Assembly: GCF_034931405.1 (NCBI RefSeq)
Contig: NZ_JAYGHA010000022.1
Coordinates: 39,896-103,895, forward strand
Source: RDYJ01 sp034931405
GTDB lineage: Bacteria > Cyanobacteriota > Cyanobacteriia > Cyanobacteriales > Nostocaceae
DNA: 64,000 nt
Reading direction: 5' to 3'
Part shown: positions 17,094 to 26,011 of the stretch, piece after piece
How positions within the stretch are numbered: the first letter of the stretch is position 1
Layout of the letters: each line of letters opens with the position of its first letter
Program-made: the position numbers and the translations under genes
The notes under the pieces: generated by a model
Told to the model about the DNA's origin: nothing
Databases searched by the model: none
Seen by the model: only the letters and a program-made list of their open reading frames with translations

Positions 17094-18278
17094 GTGATGA
17101 TATACAGAAGATTTGGACGCACAAACTTACAAATGCCCGTGTTTTCCTGCGGAGGAATGCGTTATCAATTTAAATGGCAGGATGTTGCACCAGAAGAAAT
17201 TCCTCAAGATAATCAAGAAAATTTAGAAGCTGTTATTCATCGTGCGGTTGAGTTAGGAATTAATCATATTGAAACTGCAAGGTTTTATGGAACTTCAGAA
17301 ATGCAGTTAGGGAAAGTATTACCTAAATTTCCCCGTGAAAAGTTAATTGTGCAAACTAAAGTTCCTCCTGTTGCAGATGCGAAAGAGTTCCGAAAAACAT
17401 TTGAAAAATCTTTGACATATCTTCAATTAGATTATGTTGATTTATTGGGATTACATGGTATTAATACTGCGGAAGCTTTAGATTATAGTATTAATGATGG
17501 TGGTTGTTTAGAAGTTGCTAAAGAACTACAAGCACAAGGAAAAGTCAGGTTTATTGGTTTTTCTACCCATGCACCACTTGAGATAATTTTAAAAGCAATT
17601 AATACCAATCAATTTGATTATGTAAACCTACATTGGTACTATATAAATCAATGGAATTGGTCAGCAATTGCAGCAGCTAATCAATTAGATATGGGTGTGT
17701 TTATTATCAGCCCTGCTAATAAAGGAGGTTTGTTATATCAACCTTCTGAAAAATTAGTAAATCTTTGTCAACCATTGAGTCCGATGGTGTTTAATGATTT
17801 GTTTTGTCTGAGTCATTTCCAAGTCAATACTTTAAGTATTGGTGCTGCTAAACCGACTGATTTTGATGAACATTTAAAGACTTTAGAATTATTAGATAAA
17901 GCTGAAGAAATATTACCACCAATTATTGAACGGTTAGAAAATGCAGTCAGAGAAACTTTAGGTAAAGATTGGGCAAAAACCTGGGATCTAAATTTACCTA
18001 ATTGGGAAGAAACACCAGGACAGATAAATATTAAAGTGATTTTGTGGTTGCTGAATTTAGCCTTAGTTTATGACATGATTGAGTATGGGAAAATGCGTTA
18101 TAATTTATTAGGTAATGGTAATGATTGGTTTCCTGGTAATCGGGCTGATAAGTTAGCAGAATTAGATTTGAGAGAATGTCTAATTAATAGTCCTCATGCT
18201 GATAAAATTCCGCAGATGTTAGCGAAAGCTCATGAAATGTTAAAGGGTGAAGAAGTAAAGCGGTTATCTCAGAGTTAA
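17094..18278 (+). CDS. Aldo/keto reductase with degenerate Fe-S-type C-terminal domain
   Basis: 394 residues. A TIM-barrel aldo/keto reductase fills 1-280: start YRRFGRTNLQMPVFSCGGMR, catalytic tyrosine in ARFYGTSE, lysine in IVQTKV, histidine in LGLHGI. The usual catalytic Asp is Glu (GINHIETA), as in several members of this branch. The C-terminal part lines up by eye with the ferredoxin-like tail of related reductases (RECLINSPHADKIPQML against a CxxCxxCxxxCP pattern), but only one cysteine remains, so it should not hold a 4Fe-4S cluster. Substrate unknown; NADPH is the expected cofactor. Confidence 0.85.
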   Translation: MMIYRRFGRTNLQMPVFSCGGMRYQFKWQDVAPEEIPQDNQENLEAVIHRAVELGINHIETARFYGTSEMQLGKVLPKFPREKLIVQTKVPPVADAKEFRKTFEKSLTYLQLDYVDLLGLHGINTAEALDYSINDGGCLEVAKELQAQGKVRFIGFSTHAPLEIILKAINTNQFDYVNLHWYYINQWNWSAIAAANQLDMGVFIISPANKGGLLYQPSEKLVNLCQPLSPMVFNDLFCLSHFQVNTLSIGAAKPTDFDEHLKTLELLDKAEEILPPIIERLENAVRETLGKDWAKTWDLNLPNWEETPGQINIKVILWLLNLALVYDMIEYGKMRYNLLGNGNDWFPGNRADKLAELDLRECLINSPHADKIPQMLAKAHEMLKGEEVKRLSQS

Positions 18279-18314
18279 TTCGTAAGTATTCAGCTATAGC
18301 AATCTTTCATACCC

Positions 18315-18380
18315 AGATCCCCGACTTCTAAGATCAATTTATCATTTATGGACACAATAAACAAAAGAAGTCGGGGATCT
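18315..18380. terminator. Bidirectional terminator hairpin (AGATCCCCGACTTCT palindrome)
   Basis: AGATCCCCGACTTCT (18315-18329) pairs perfectly with AGAAGTCGGGGATCT (18366-18380). It lies between two convergent genes. The sequence is a dispersed cyanobacterial palindrome; a half copy occurs near 60467 and a diverged one at 44396-44428. Confidence 0.75.
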
Positions 18381-18383
18381 TAT

Positions 18384-19685
18384 TTACATTACTTTTGGTA
18401 CAACTAATACCTTATCGACACGATTACCATCCATATCCATGACTTCAATTCTCATACCTCGCCATTGAAAATGATCAGCTGCTGTGGGTATACGTCCTAA
18501 ATGGGTAATAACTAAACCACCCAAAGTTTGATAGCTACCCTTTTCTTCAGTTTTTAATTCTTCTATATCAAAAAGTTCCAAAAAATCTTCTACTGGTAAC
18601 ATCCCATCTACTAACCAAGAACCATCTTCCCGTTGTACAGCTTGTGGTTCTTCCTGTCCTGGTCCTGCGGGAACATCACCGACAATTTCACTCATAATAT
18701 CATTGAGAGTTACTAATCCTTGAATTACTCCGTATTCATCGACTACTAAAGCGATATGAGTGATGGTTTGTTTAAATAACTCTAAAACTTTTAAACCCCG
18801 TGTACTTTCGGGTACAAATATCGGTTGACGCAAACCAATTGTTAAATCAAAGGATTCTTGACGTAAACTTCTAGCTAATAAATCGGTGACAGGGATAATA
18901 CCTACAACATTATCAAGTCCCTCTTGACATACGGGATAGCGAGAATAGGCACTTTCGGACATTTTCTGGCGGTTTTCTTCGGGGGAATCATCCAAGTCTA
19001 ACCAAACAATATCAGGACGGGGTGTCATTAAGGAACTAACGGGGCGATCGCCTAACCGGAAAACTCTTTCTACCATGTCCTGTTCGGCTTCTTCAAATGT
19101 TCCCGCTTCTGTCCCTTGTTCAATTAAAATTTTAATTTCTTCCTCAGTCACTTGAGGTTCAGTAGAAGGTGTAATTCCCAAAATTCGCAACACTAAGTCT
19201 GTAGATGCACTTAAAAGATAAACTATAGGAGAAGCTAGTTTAGCTAAAGCAGTCATAGGTATAGCCACCAAAGCGGCTATTCTTTCGGGGTTATTTAAAG
19301 CGAGGCGTTTGGGGACAAGTTCACCGACAATCAGGGAAAGATAGGTAATAACTAAAACCACTATCCCCACAGCGATCGCATTACTATAATTAGCTAAAAT
19401 GGGTATTGGCTTGATATACTCTTCTAGTCTTTTGGCAATGGTAGCACCGCCAAACACACCATTCAGGATATTAATGAGTGTAATTCCCACCTGAATAATA
19501 GACAAAAAATGGTTGGGAGATTCTGCTAATCTCAATGCAGCATTGGCGTTAATATTTCCTTGATTGGCTAACTGCTGTAGTCTGACTTTCCGGGCTGAGA
19601 CTACGGCCATCTCAGACATCGAAAATATCCCATTCGCTAAAATTAGCACCAAAATTGTTAAAATTTCAAAACTGATGGAAGACAT
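18384..19685 (-). CDS. CNNM/CBS domain transporter-like protein (hemolysin C / CorC family)
   Basis: 433 residues. The N-terminal CNNM (DUF21) domain has four hydrophobic segments (about 5-25, 60-82, 95-125 and 135-160) with the family motifs SMSEMAVVSARK and IVGELVPKRLALNNPE. A CBS pair follows (about 200-330; VSSLMTPRPDIVWLD, LVVDEYGVIQGLVTLNDI) and then the CorC_HlyC domain (about 345-430; DGSWLVDG, GGLVITHLGRIP). Such proteins are implicated in Mg2+/Co2+ homeostasis; the hemolysin name is historical. It is convergent with the aldo/keto reductase, with a shared terminator. Confidence 0.92.
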   Translation of the reverse strand: MSSISFEILTILVLILANGIFSMSEMAVVSARKVRLQQLANQGNINANAALRLAESPNHFLSIIQVGITLINILNGVFGGATIAKRLEEYIKPIPILANYSNAIAVGIVVLVITYLSLIVGELVPKRLALNNPERIAALVAIPMTALAKLASPIVYLLSASTDLVLRILGITPSTEPQVTEEEIKILIEQGTEAGTFEEAEQDMVERVFRLGDRPVSSLMTPRPDIVWLDLDDSPEENRQKMSESAYSRYPVCQEGLDNVVGIIPVTDLLARSLRQESFDLTIGLRQPIFVPESTRGLKVLELFKQTITHIALVVDEYGVIQGLVTLNDIMSEIVGDVPAGPGQEEPQAVQREDGSWLVDGMLPVEDFLELFDIEELKTEEKGSYQTLGGLVITHLGRIPTAADHFQWRGMRIEVMDMDGNRVDKVLVVPKVM

Positions 19686-20102
19686 TTTTAAACTTGTCGC
19701 TATAAAGAGTAGATGTATCAGGCGATGAAAATTCAGCCGATATTAATTACAGCAGGAGTAGGAATCGTAGGGGCGTTCGCAAAGCGTGCTGTAAGCATCA
19801 GCATTCAAGCAATAAATTATCCATTTTTATACAAGGATATTTTCCGAATGCTTCGCCCGTACAAGCTTTGTGTATAGGTTTCAATTTAGATTCTGTACAT
19901 CATTGATCTGCAATCTGCTGTATTTCTTAGTATCTAATATTTAAGGTGATTCTCTCAATACTTTGAATATACACAAAGTAGTAGTTAAGCTTGATTCTTT
20001 CCCCTTCATCGTCAAGAGTGGGATTAAAACTTTTAAAATGGTTGATATAAACTACTTCTAGATTTTTGTATCTACAACAATTTCCAATTTAGCGTAAAAC
20101 TT
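19686..20102. other. Divergent intergenic region with a palindrome-type repeat
   Basis: This lies between two divergent genes and must hold both promoters. It carries an element at 19767-19862 starting GTAGGGGCG and ending GAATGCTTCGCCCGTAC, related to the palindrome inserted in mfd at 21018-21090. The 240 bases before mfd show no recognisable motif. Confidence 0.6.
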
Positions 20103-23100
20103 ATGGCCTTTTCTTCCATTGTGCGTGCTTTGGCGCGATCGCCTCTCACCGCAGAACTCATTACCAAACTCAACAAACAACAGGAATTGCGGTTAAATGG
20201 CATTTCTCGTCTCCCCAAGGGAATGGTAGCTTCAGCATTAGCAAACTATGAAGATCAGAATTTATGTGTGGTGTGTGCCACTCTGGAGGAAGCTGGCCGA
20301 GTTTTCGCCCAAATGGAAGCAATGGGGTGGAAAACTGTCCATTTTTACCCCACTTCCGAAGCTTCTCCCTATGAACCCTTTGACCCTGAAAATGAACTCA
20401 GTTGGGGTCAAATGCAGGTTTTGGCTGATTTGGTCAGTGGTCAATTGTCAAAACAAAAAACTGCCATAATTGCTACTGTGGGGGCATTACAGCCGCATTT
20501 ACCACCACCGGAGGCGTTTAAATCATTCTGTCTAACTTTACAAAAGGGGATGGAATACGATTTAAATGAGTTCAGCGAAAAAATCACGATTTTGGGCTAT
20601 GAACGAGTTCCCCTGGTGGAAACAGAAGGACAATGGAGTAGACGAGGGGATATTGTGGATGTGTTTCCGGTATCTTCCGAGTTGCCTGTGCGTTTGGAAT
20701 GGTTTGGAGACGAAATTGAACAAATTCGGGAATTTGACCCCTCTACACAGCGTTCTGCCCTGGATAAGGTGGAAAAAATCACCCTCACCCCTACCAGTTT
20801 TACACCAATTATCAACACAGCACTTACAGAAAATGTAGAGACGTTTCAGGGAACGTCTTTACAAGAAGGAAGTCGGCGGTTTTTGGGGTTGGCTTTTGCA
20901 AAACCTGCTTCATTGCTGGACTATTTATCAGAAAATACTCTTGTTGCTATTGATGAACCAGAACAATGTTATGCTCATAGCGATCGCTGGGTAGAAAATG
21001 CTGAAACTCAATGGTCCGTAGGGGCGAAGCATTTGGAAGATCAATTATCGGTGGTTGCAAAAAATAGTTCTCCAAATGCTTCGCCCCTACATTTTTCGGT
21101 TGAATTACCTAAAATTCATCGAAATTTTGATGAGTGTTTAGCAGAAATTGGCAATTTTAAAAAGTTATATTTATCGGAATTATCAGAAGAAAATAGTGGA
21201 CTGAATTTAGCGAGTAGACCTTTACCTGTCACCCCTCACCAATTTGCTAAGTTAGGAGAAACAATTCGACAAGAACGCGATCGCAATTTTGCAGTTTGGA
21301 TAATTTCTGCTCAACCTTCCCGTTCTGTTTCTCTCCTCCAAGAACACGATTGTCCTGCTCAATTTATCCCCAATCCCCGCGATTATCAAGCTATTGATAA
21401 ACTGCAAATTAATCATATCCCCATAGCTCTCAAATATTCCGGTTTAGCAGAATTAGAAGGTTTTATTTTACCTTCTTTTCGGTTAGTTATTGTTACCGAT
21501 AGAGAATTTTATGGACAACATTCTTTAGCTAATTTTGGCTATGTCCGTAAACGTCGTCAAGCGACATCTAAACAAGTAGATCCTAATAAATTACGTCAGG
21601 GAGATTATGTTGTTCATCGTAGTCATGGTATTGGTAAATTTGTCAAGTTAGAAAGTTTGACAATTAATCATGAAACCCGTGATTATTTAGTAATTCAATA
21701 TGCTGATGGTGTGCTGAGAGTTGCTGCTGATCAAGTTGGTTCTTTATCCCGATTTAGAACTAATGCAGATAAACCCCCAGAACTGCATAAAATGACCGGC
21801 AAAGCTTGGGATAATACCAAGAATAAAGTCCGAAAAGCCATTAAGAAACTAGCGGTAGACTTATTAAAATTGTATGCAGCACGTTCTCAGCAACAGGGTT
21901 TTTCTTATCCCCAGGATATGCCTTGGCAAGAAGAAATGGAAGATTCTTTCCCCTATCAACCTACCACAGATCAGCTAAAAGCGGTACAAGATGTGAAACG
22001 GGATATGGAAAGTGAAAGACCGATGGATCGGTTAGTATGTGGAGATGTGGGTTTTGGGAAAACAGAAGTAGCAATTAGGGCGATTTTTAAAGCTGTCACC
22101 GCAGGAAAGCAAGTTGCACTTTTAGCACCAACGACAATTTTAACTCAACAACATTATCACACAATTAAAGAACGTTTTGCACCCTATCCTGTGAATGTAG
22201 GTTTACTCAATCGTTTTCGCAGTGCTGAAGAAAAACGTAATATTCAAAAACGGCTCGCAACTGGAGAATTAGATATAGTTGTGGGGACACATCAGTTATT
22301 AGGAAAAAGTGTCCAATTTAAAGATTTAGGACTTTTAGTAATTGACGAAGAACAAAGATTTGGAGTTAATCAAAAGGAAAAAATCAAAAGCCTAAAAACT
22401 GAAGTTGATGTTTTAACTCTTTCTGCAACTCCCATTCCCCGAACCTTATATATGTCATTATCAGGAATTAGGGAAATGAGTTTAATTACTACTCCACCTC
22501 CTACCAGAAGACCAATTCAAACCCATCTCGCACCTTTAAACCCCGAAATTGTCAGAAGTGCAATTCGTCAAGAATTAGATCGGGGTGGACAAGTTTTTTA
22601 TGTAGTACCGCGAGTAGATGGAATTGAAGAAACCACTGCAAATTTACGGGAAATGGTACCAGGAGGAAGATTTGCGATCGCTCATGGTCAAATGGACGAA
22701 AGCGAGTTAGAATCAACCATGCTGACTTTCGGAAATAATGACGCTGACATTCTTGTTTGTACAACAATTATTGAATCGGGTTTAGATATTCCGCGAGTCA
22801 ATACAATTTTAATAGAAGATGCTCACCGTTTTGGTTTATCTCAATTATATCAATTACGGGGTCGGGTAGGACGTGCCGGTATTCAAGCTCACGCATGGTT
22901 ATTTTACCCCAAACAACGAGAATTATCCGATGCAGCCAGACAAAGATTAAGAGCAATTCAAGAATTCACACAACTCGGTTCTGGATATCAATTAGCAATG
23001 CGAGATATGGAAATTCGTGGTGTGGGAAACTTGCTAGGTGCAGAACAATCTGGTCAAATGGATGCAATTGGATTTGATTTGTACATGGAAATGTTAGAAG

Positions 23101-23606
23101 AAGCAATTCGAGAAATTAGAGGTCAAGAAATACCCAGAGTTGATGATACTCAAGTTGACCTGAATCTCACTGCATTTATTCCTTCCACCTACATTACTGA
23201 TCTTGATCAAAAAATGAGTGCTTACCGCGCTGTTGCAACTGCAAAATCACAAGATGAATTAAAACAAATTGCTGCTGAATGGACTGATAGATATGGTGCT
23301 ATACCAGTTCCAGCCAATCAATTATTGCGCGTGATGGAATTAAAACAATTAGCCAAAAATCTCGGATTTAGTCGCATTAAACCAGAAAATAAACAGCATA
23401 TTGTTTTAGAAACACCAATGGAAGAACCAGCTTGGAATTTATTAGCAGAAAATTTAAAAGAAAGTATGCGTTCTCGTTTTGTTTATTCTCCGGGAAAGGT
23501 AACAGCAAGGGGTTTAGGTGTATTTAAAGCAGAACAACAATTGCAAACTTTAATTGATACTTTTGGGAAAATGCAAGGTGTTATTCCTGAAGCAGCTTTA
23601 GTTTAA
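20103..23606 (+). CDS. mfd: Transcription-repair coupling factor
   Basis: 1167 residues, full length. Mfd removes RNA polymerase stalled at lesions and recruits UvrA. Order: UvrB-like N-terminal module (to about 380), RNA-polymerase-interacting CarD-like domain (about 495-570, RQGDYVVHRSHGIGKF), DEAD-like translocase with Walker A GDVGFGKTEVA (about 646-656) and DEEQ (about 748-751), helicase motifs with RGRVGR near 920, and the TRCF C-terminal domain. Two inverted repeats lie inside the frame without breaking it, encoding about residues 245-254 and 306-330. The ATG at 20103 opens a conserved N-terminus. Confidence 0.97.
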   Translation: MAFSSIVRALARSPLTAELITKLNKQQELRLNGISRLPKGMVASALANYEDQNLCVVCATLEEAGRVFAQMEAMGWKTVHFYPTSEASPYEPFDPENELSWGQMQVLADLVSGQLSKQKTAIIATVGALQPHLPPPEAFKSFCLTLQKGMEYDLNEFSEKITILGYERVPLVETEGQWSRRGDIVDVFPVSSELPVRLEWFGDEIEQIREFDPSTQRSALDKVEKITLTPTSFTPIINTALTENVETFQGTSLQEGSRRFLGLAFAKPASLLDYLSENTLVAIDEPEQCYAHSDRWVENAETQWSVGAKHLEDQLSVVAKNSSPNASPLHFSVELPKIHRNFDECLAEIGNFKKLYLSELSEENSGLNLASRPLPVTPHQFAKLGETIRQERDRNFAVWIISAQPSRSVSLLQEHDCPAQFIPNPRDYQAIDKLQINHIPIALKYSGLAELEGFILPSFRLVIVTDREFYGQHSLANFGYVRKRRQATSKQVDPNKLRQGDYVVHRSHGIGKFVKLESLTINHETRDYLVIQYADGVLRVAADQVGSLSRFRTNADKPPELHKMTGKAWDNTKNKVRKAIKKLAVDLLKLYAARSQQQGFSYPQDMPWQEEMEDSFPYQPTTDQLKAVQDVKRDMESERPMDRLVCGDVGFGKTEVAIRAIFKAVTAGKQVALLAPTTILTQQHYHTIKERFAPYPVNVGLLNRFRSAEEKRNIQKRLATGELDIVVGTHQLLGKSVQFKDLGLLVIDEEQRFGVNQKEKIKSLKTEVDVLTLSATPIPRTLYMSLSGIREMSLITTPPPTRRPIQTHLAPLNPEIVRSAIRQELDRGGQVFYVVPRVDGIEETTANLREMVPGGRFAIAHGQMDESELESTMLTFGNNDADILVCTTIIESGLDIPRVNTILIEDAHRFGLSQLYQLRGRVGRAGIQAHAWLFYPKQRELSDAARQRLRAIQEFTQLGSGYQLAMRDMEIRGVGNLLGAEQSGQMDAIGFDLYMEMLEEAIREIRGQEIPRVDDTQVDLNLTAFIPSTYITDLDQKMSAYRAVATAKSQDELKQIAAEWTDRYGAIPVPANQLLRVMELKQLAKNLGFSRIKPENKQHIVLETPMEEPAWNLLAENLKESMRSRFVYSPGKVTARGLGVFKAEQQLQTLIDTFGKMQGVIPEAALV
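20835..20862. repeat. Palindromic repeat inside mfd (GTAGAGACGTT type)
   Basis: GTAGAGACGTTT (20835-20846) and GAACGTCTTTAC (20851-20862) form an imperfect palindrome matching the widespread cyanobacterial GTAGAGACGTT..AACGTCTCTAC element. It stays in frame and encodes roughly VETFQGTSLQ. Confidence 0.7.
21018..21090. repeat. Palindromic insertion inside mfd (GTAGGGGCGAAGC type)
   Basis: GTAGGGGCGAAGCATTTGGA (21018-21037) has a perfect 20-base inverted partner TCCAAATGCTTCGCCCCTAC (21071-21090) with 33 bases between. The frame stays open and gives a low-complexity segment (VGAKHLEDQL to NASPLHF) in the N-terminal module. Confidence 0.85.
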
Positions 23607-23682
23607 TTTAGAGGTTTAATTGACTAATCAATTCCTAAAGTTTAAGATAATATAGGACTCATATTTGAATTTTGAAAAAATC

Positions 23683-23783
23683 NNNNNNNNNNNNNNNNNN
23701 NNNNNNNNNNNNNNNNNNNNNNNNNNNNNNNNNNNNNNNNNNNNNNNNNNNNNNNNNNNNNNNNNNNNNNNNNNNNNNNNNNN
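23683..23783. other. Assembly gap (101 N)
   Basis: A run of N between mfd and the 312-residue protein. The flanks are AT-rich without visible repeats, so its content cannot be guessed. Confidence 0.99.
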
Positions 23784-23858
23784 ATTCCTATATCACCATG
23801 AGCTAGATTGAACTAGCATCAGGTTTTTTACCAATTTAATTCACCAAGTTACCAAGTT

Positions 23859-24797
23859 ATGCCAGAAATAAATAATACACCTGCTTATTTGCGCTATCTC
23901 CGAGCCAGATTGTCTAATTTATTACGACCTGGTTTTTGGGTGACAGGAATTTTTTTAATAGTTGTGGTGCTGTTAGTTCGTGAATATTGGTTAAATCCAG
24001 GGATTTTTACCCAAAATGAAAATCAAAAAACTGATCAAGAGGTAGTTAATCCAAAATCTACTGAGGAAAATACTAAGAAAACTACTCAGGAAACTACACT
24101 TTCTGAGGAGGATAAAGCGATCGCCGCAGATATTGATAATATGCCAAATCTGTTGAGTGATGTTGTACAATCAACTGTATATGCAAATACAATTATATTG
24201 CCAAGCAATGCCCAGGCAAATAATAAAGAAACATTTTTAGAGGATATAATTAATCAACGCAATACTAATGCTAATCTAGCTAAATCAAATCCGCGTTTGG
24301 AGATAGTTAATCAAGTTTCTCCGGTAAATGCAATCAGCACAAAAAATCCCTTTTTGGTACAAGCCGAAAACTTATTGCAGTCTAATACCAATAATAACAG
24401 GAATCAGTTTTTAGGTATTAACAATTTTGCCACATCGTCTGCAACAACACAGCCAAATACCGCTGCTAACTTGGTAATGGGATTAAATAATCAGACTTTA
24501 AATAACCAACATACTCTTGTAGTTAGTCCTTTAGCAGCAGCCATTAAACAATCAATTAATACAACTCAAATTAGTTCTTCTGGTAATAATGTAGGAGTTA
24601 GTCCAAATTATAATTATCACAGTTTACCTTCTAATTCAAGTATAGGTTATGGGCAGCCAAATTATTACAGTAATTTTAATACCGTTCAGACAAAGCCAAA
24701 TGTAGGAATACCAACAATGGGGATTTATGGTTTACCTCAAAATCCTAATTATGTTCAGTCTCCAAATCAGAGTGTAATCAACTCAAATACTCCGTAG
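23859..24797 (+). CDS. Single-span membrane protein with Asn/Ser/Thr-rich tail
   Basis: 312 residues. A basic N-terminus (YLRYLRARLSNLLRPGFW) leads into one transmembrane helix (about 27-45, VTGIFLIVVVLLVREYW), placing the rest probably outside the cytoplasm. The remainder is low-complexity, dominated by N, Q, S, T and P (for example SSATTQPNTAAN and NPNYVQSPNQ), with no fold I can recognise. It starts at ATG 23859 just after the assembly gap, so an upstream partner cannot be excluded. Not recognised. Confidence 0.65.
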   Translation: MPEINNTPAYLRYLRARLSNLLRPGFWVTGIFLIVVVLLVREYWLNPGIFTQNENQKTDQEVVNPKSTEENTKKTTQETTLSEEDKAIAADIDNMPNLLSDVVQSTVYANTIILPSNAQANNKETFLEDIINQRNTNANLAKSNPRLEIVNQVSPVNAISTKNPFLVQAENLLQSNTNNNRNQFLGINNFATSSATTQPNTAANLVMGLNNQTLNNQHTLVVSPLAAAIKQSINTTQISSSGNNVGVSPNYNYHSLPSNSSIGYGQPNYYSNFNTVQTKPNVGIPTMGIYGLPQNPNYVQSPNQSVINSNTP

Positions 24798-24814
24798 GAT
24801 ATGGCAAATAATAA

Positions 24815-25147
24815 TTAAAGCTGTGAATTTAAGCTCCTCTTTTTATGACTAAATTCTGGATCATATTCAGACAAAACTTCATGAGTTGGAAAGATGTAGA
24901 CATCTTGTAAATTTTCCCCATCCCATTGAAAAAATTTAATTTCTTCACGGGTAGCTGTCATAGCATAGGGAATTATCACTCTATTATGTTCATACTCAAA
25001 TTTGAGGATATTTTCAACTTTGGCGGTAATATCTTCTACAATATCTCTAGCTCTAACTTTTGATACTAAAAGTTTATTTCCGTTTTTATCCCAAGCTGTA
25101 ATATCTGATAGTTCTATTGTTTTGTCACTAAGTTGTGTAGTGTCCAT
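24815..25147 (-). CDS. Hypothetical protein, possible small accessory protein
   Basis: About 110 residues from ATG 25147, preferred because a GAGG ribosome-binding site precedes it; an in-frame ATG six codons upstream is possible. It is a mixed alpha/beta, charged protein (ELSDITAWDKNGNKLLVSKV, IIPYAMTATREEIKFFQWDG). No family recognised. It is the last of a minus-strand cluster with the DUF4926 and DUF6883 genes but separated from them by 140 bases with HIP1-containing repeats. Confidence 0.55.
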   Translation of the reverse strand: MDTTQLSDKTIELSDITAWDKNGNKLLVSKVRARDIVEDITAKVENILKFEYEHNRVIIPYAMTATREEIKFFQWDGENLQDVYIFPTHEVLSEYDPEFSHKKRSLNSQL

Positions 25148-25194
25148 TTTTTTAAATCCTCGTGACATTGACTATTGCAATATCTTCATTATAA

Positions 25195-25240
25195 ATGCGA
25201 TCGCTCTCAACTCTACAGCAGAAATGCGATCGCTCTCATG
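25195..25240. repeat. HIP1-containing direct repeat
   Basis: AAATGCGATCGCTCTCA, CTCTACAGCAG and AAATGCGATCGCTCTCA form two copies of the same unit that makes the array at 26560-26850, here with uninterrupted HIP1 octamers. Confidence 0.8.
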
Positions 25241-25291
25241 CTAAATTAGAAATACGCTATGCACTCTACCATAAGCATCTCAATTTACTAC

Positions 25292-25540
25292 TTACACTGT
25301 CACCATTGACTTTACTAAATCAGGAGATGTTGGCTCAAAATGCAAAACCATAATTTGCTCTGAAGTTAAAGCAGCAAATTCGTAGGATTGTCCATTACTA
25401 TCGCTAAATTCTACTTCAAATACTGTACCATCTGCTAGTATTTCTACTATTGTACCAACTTGACCACGTAACAAGTGATATTCAGGTAAATCAACTGTGA
25501 GTGCTACTACATCTAGTAACTTTGGTTCAAGTTTACTCAT
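25292..25540 (-). CDS. DUF4926 protein
   Basis: 82 residues. An SH3-like small beta protein: KLLDVVALTVDLPEYHLLRG, GQVGTIVEIL, FEVEFSDSNGQ and a C-terminal QIMVLH. This is the pattern of DUF4926. It lies 19 bases downstream of, and on the same strand as, a DUF6883 gene. Such pairs recur in cyanobacteria and look like toxin-antitoxin-type modules, although neither half has a known activity that I can state. The start is the ATG at 25538-25540. Confidence 0.8.
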   Translation of the reverse strand: MSKLEPKLLDVVALTVDLPEYHLLRGQVGTIVEILADGTVFEVEFSDSNGQSYEFAALTSEQIMVLHFEPTSPDLVKSMVTV

Positions 25541-25559
25541 TGGTTACAACCTTTAAATC

Positions 25560-25916
25560 TTACAATTTAATATAGCAACTTGTTAATCTTGGAAAATCAG
25601 AACCAGACTCGATAATCCAACAACTACGAATGGTTGCACTTTTATTTTGCCTGTTCAATGTAAAATCTACATAGTAACGTTGTCCATGTTGATCACTTTT
25701 ATTTAAGCAAGCTTCTTGAATTTTAACTTGTTCCAAAATAATTTGGCGTAATTCCTCAGCATTTTCAGCAGTCATACCTAAAATTGATGAAAACAGACGA
25801 GCTTTATCCTTTCCTGTGGGATGATCTCGATTAAGGGAGTAGTCACGTAGTTTACGAATGTCAATAACTGCCTTTTCTGCATTTGGGATTATATTTGTTG
25901 AATTAGAGCCTTCCAT
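25560..25916 (-). CDS. DUF6883 protein
   Basis: 118 residues: NAEKAVIDIRKLRDYSLNRD, HPTGKDKARLF, a helical middle (NAEELRQIILEQV) and a beta C-terminus with GQRYYVDFTL, TIRSCWII and FPRLTSCYI. These blocks define DUF6883, often found fused to or beside toxin-like domains. The GKHKA-type motif and C-terminal strands resemble small RNase-fold toxins, but no catalytic set can be read. It is coupled to the DUF4926 gene downstream. Confidence 0.8.
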   Translation of the reverse strand: MEGSNSTNIIPNAEKAVIDIRKLRDYSLNRDHPTGKDKARLFSSILGMTAENAEELRQIILEQVKIQEACLNKSDQHGQRYYVDFTLNRQNKSATIRSCWIIESGSDFPRLTSCYIKL

Positions 25917-25928
25917 ATACTTGTTGAT

Positions 25929-25957
25929 GCGTAGATGAAGCCAGCCGTAGGTATCGC
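25929..25957. repeat. 21-bp small dispersed repeat inserted in a HIP1 octamer
   Basis: GCG (25929-25931), 21 inserted bases beginning TAGATGAAGCC (25932-25952), then ATCGC (25953-25957). Removing the insert restores GCGATCGC. The insert differs in sequence from that in the 26.6 kb array but has the same length and the same position. Confidence 0.65.
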
Positions 25958-26011
25958 TGTCATTCTAAATCAATGTTAAACTAAAAATATCACTTGAACA
26001 CATAAAAAACT

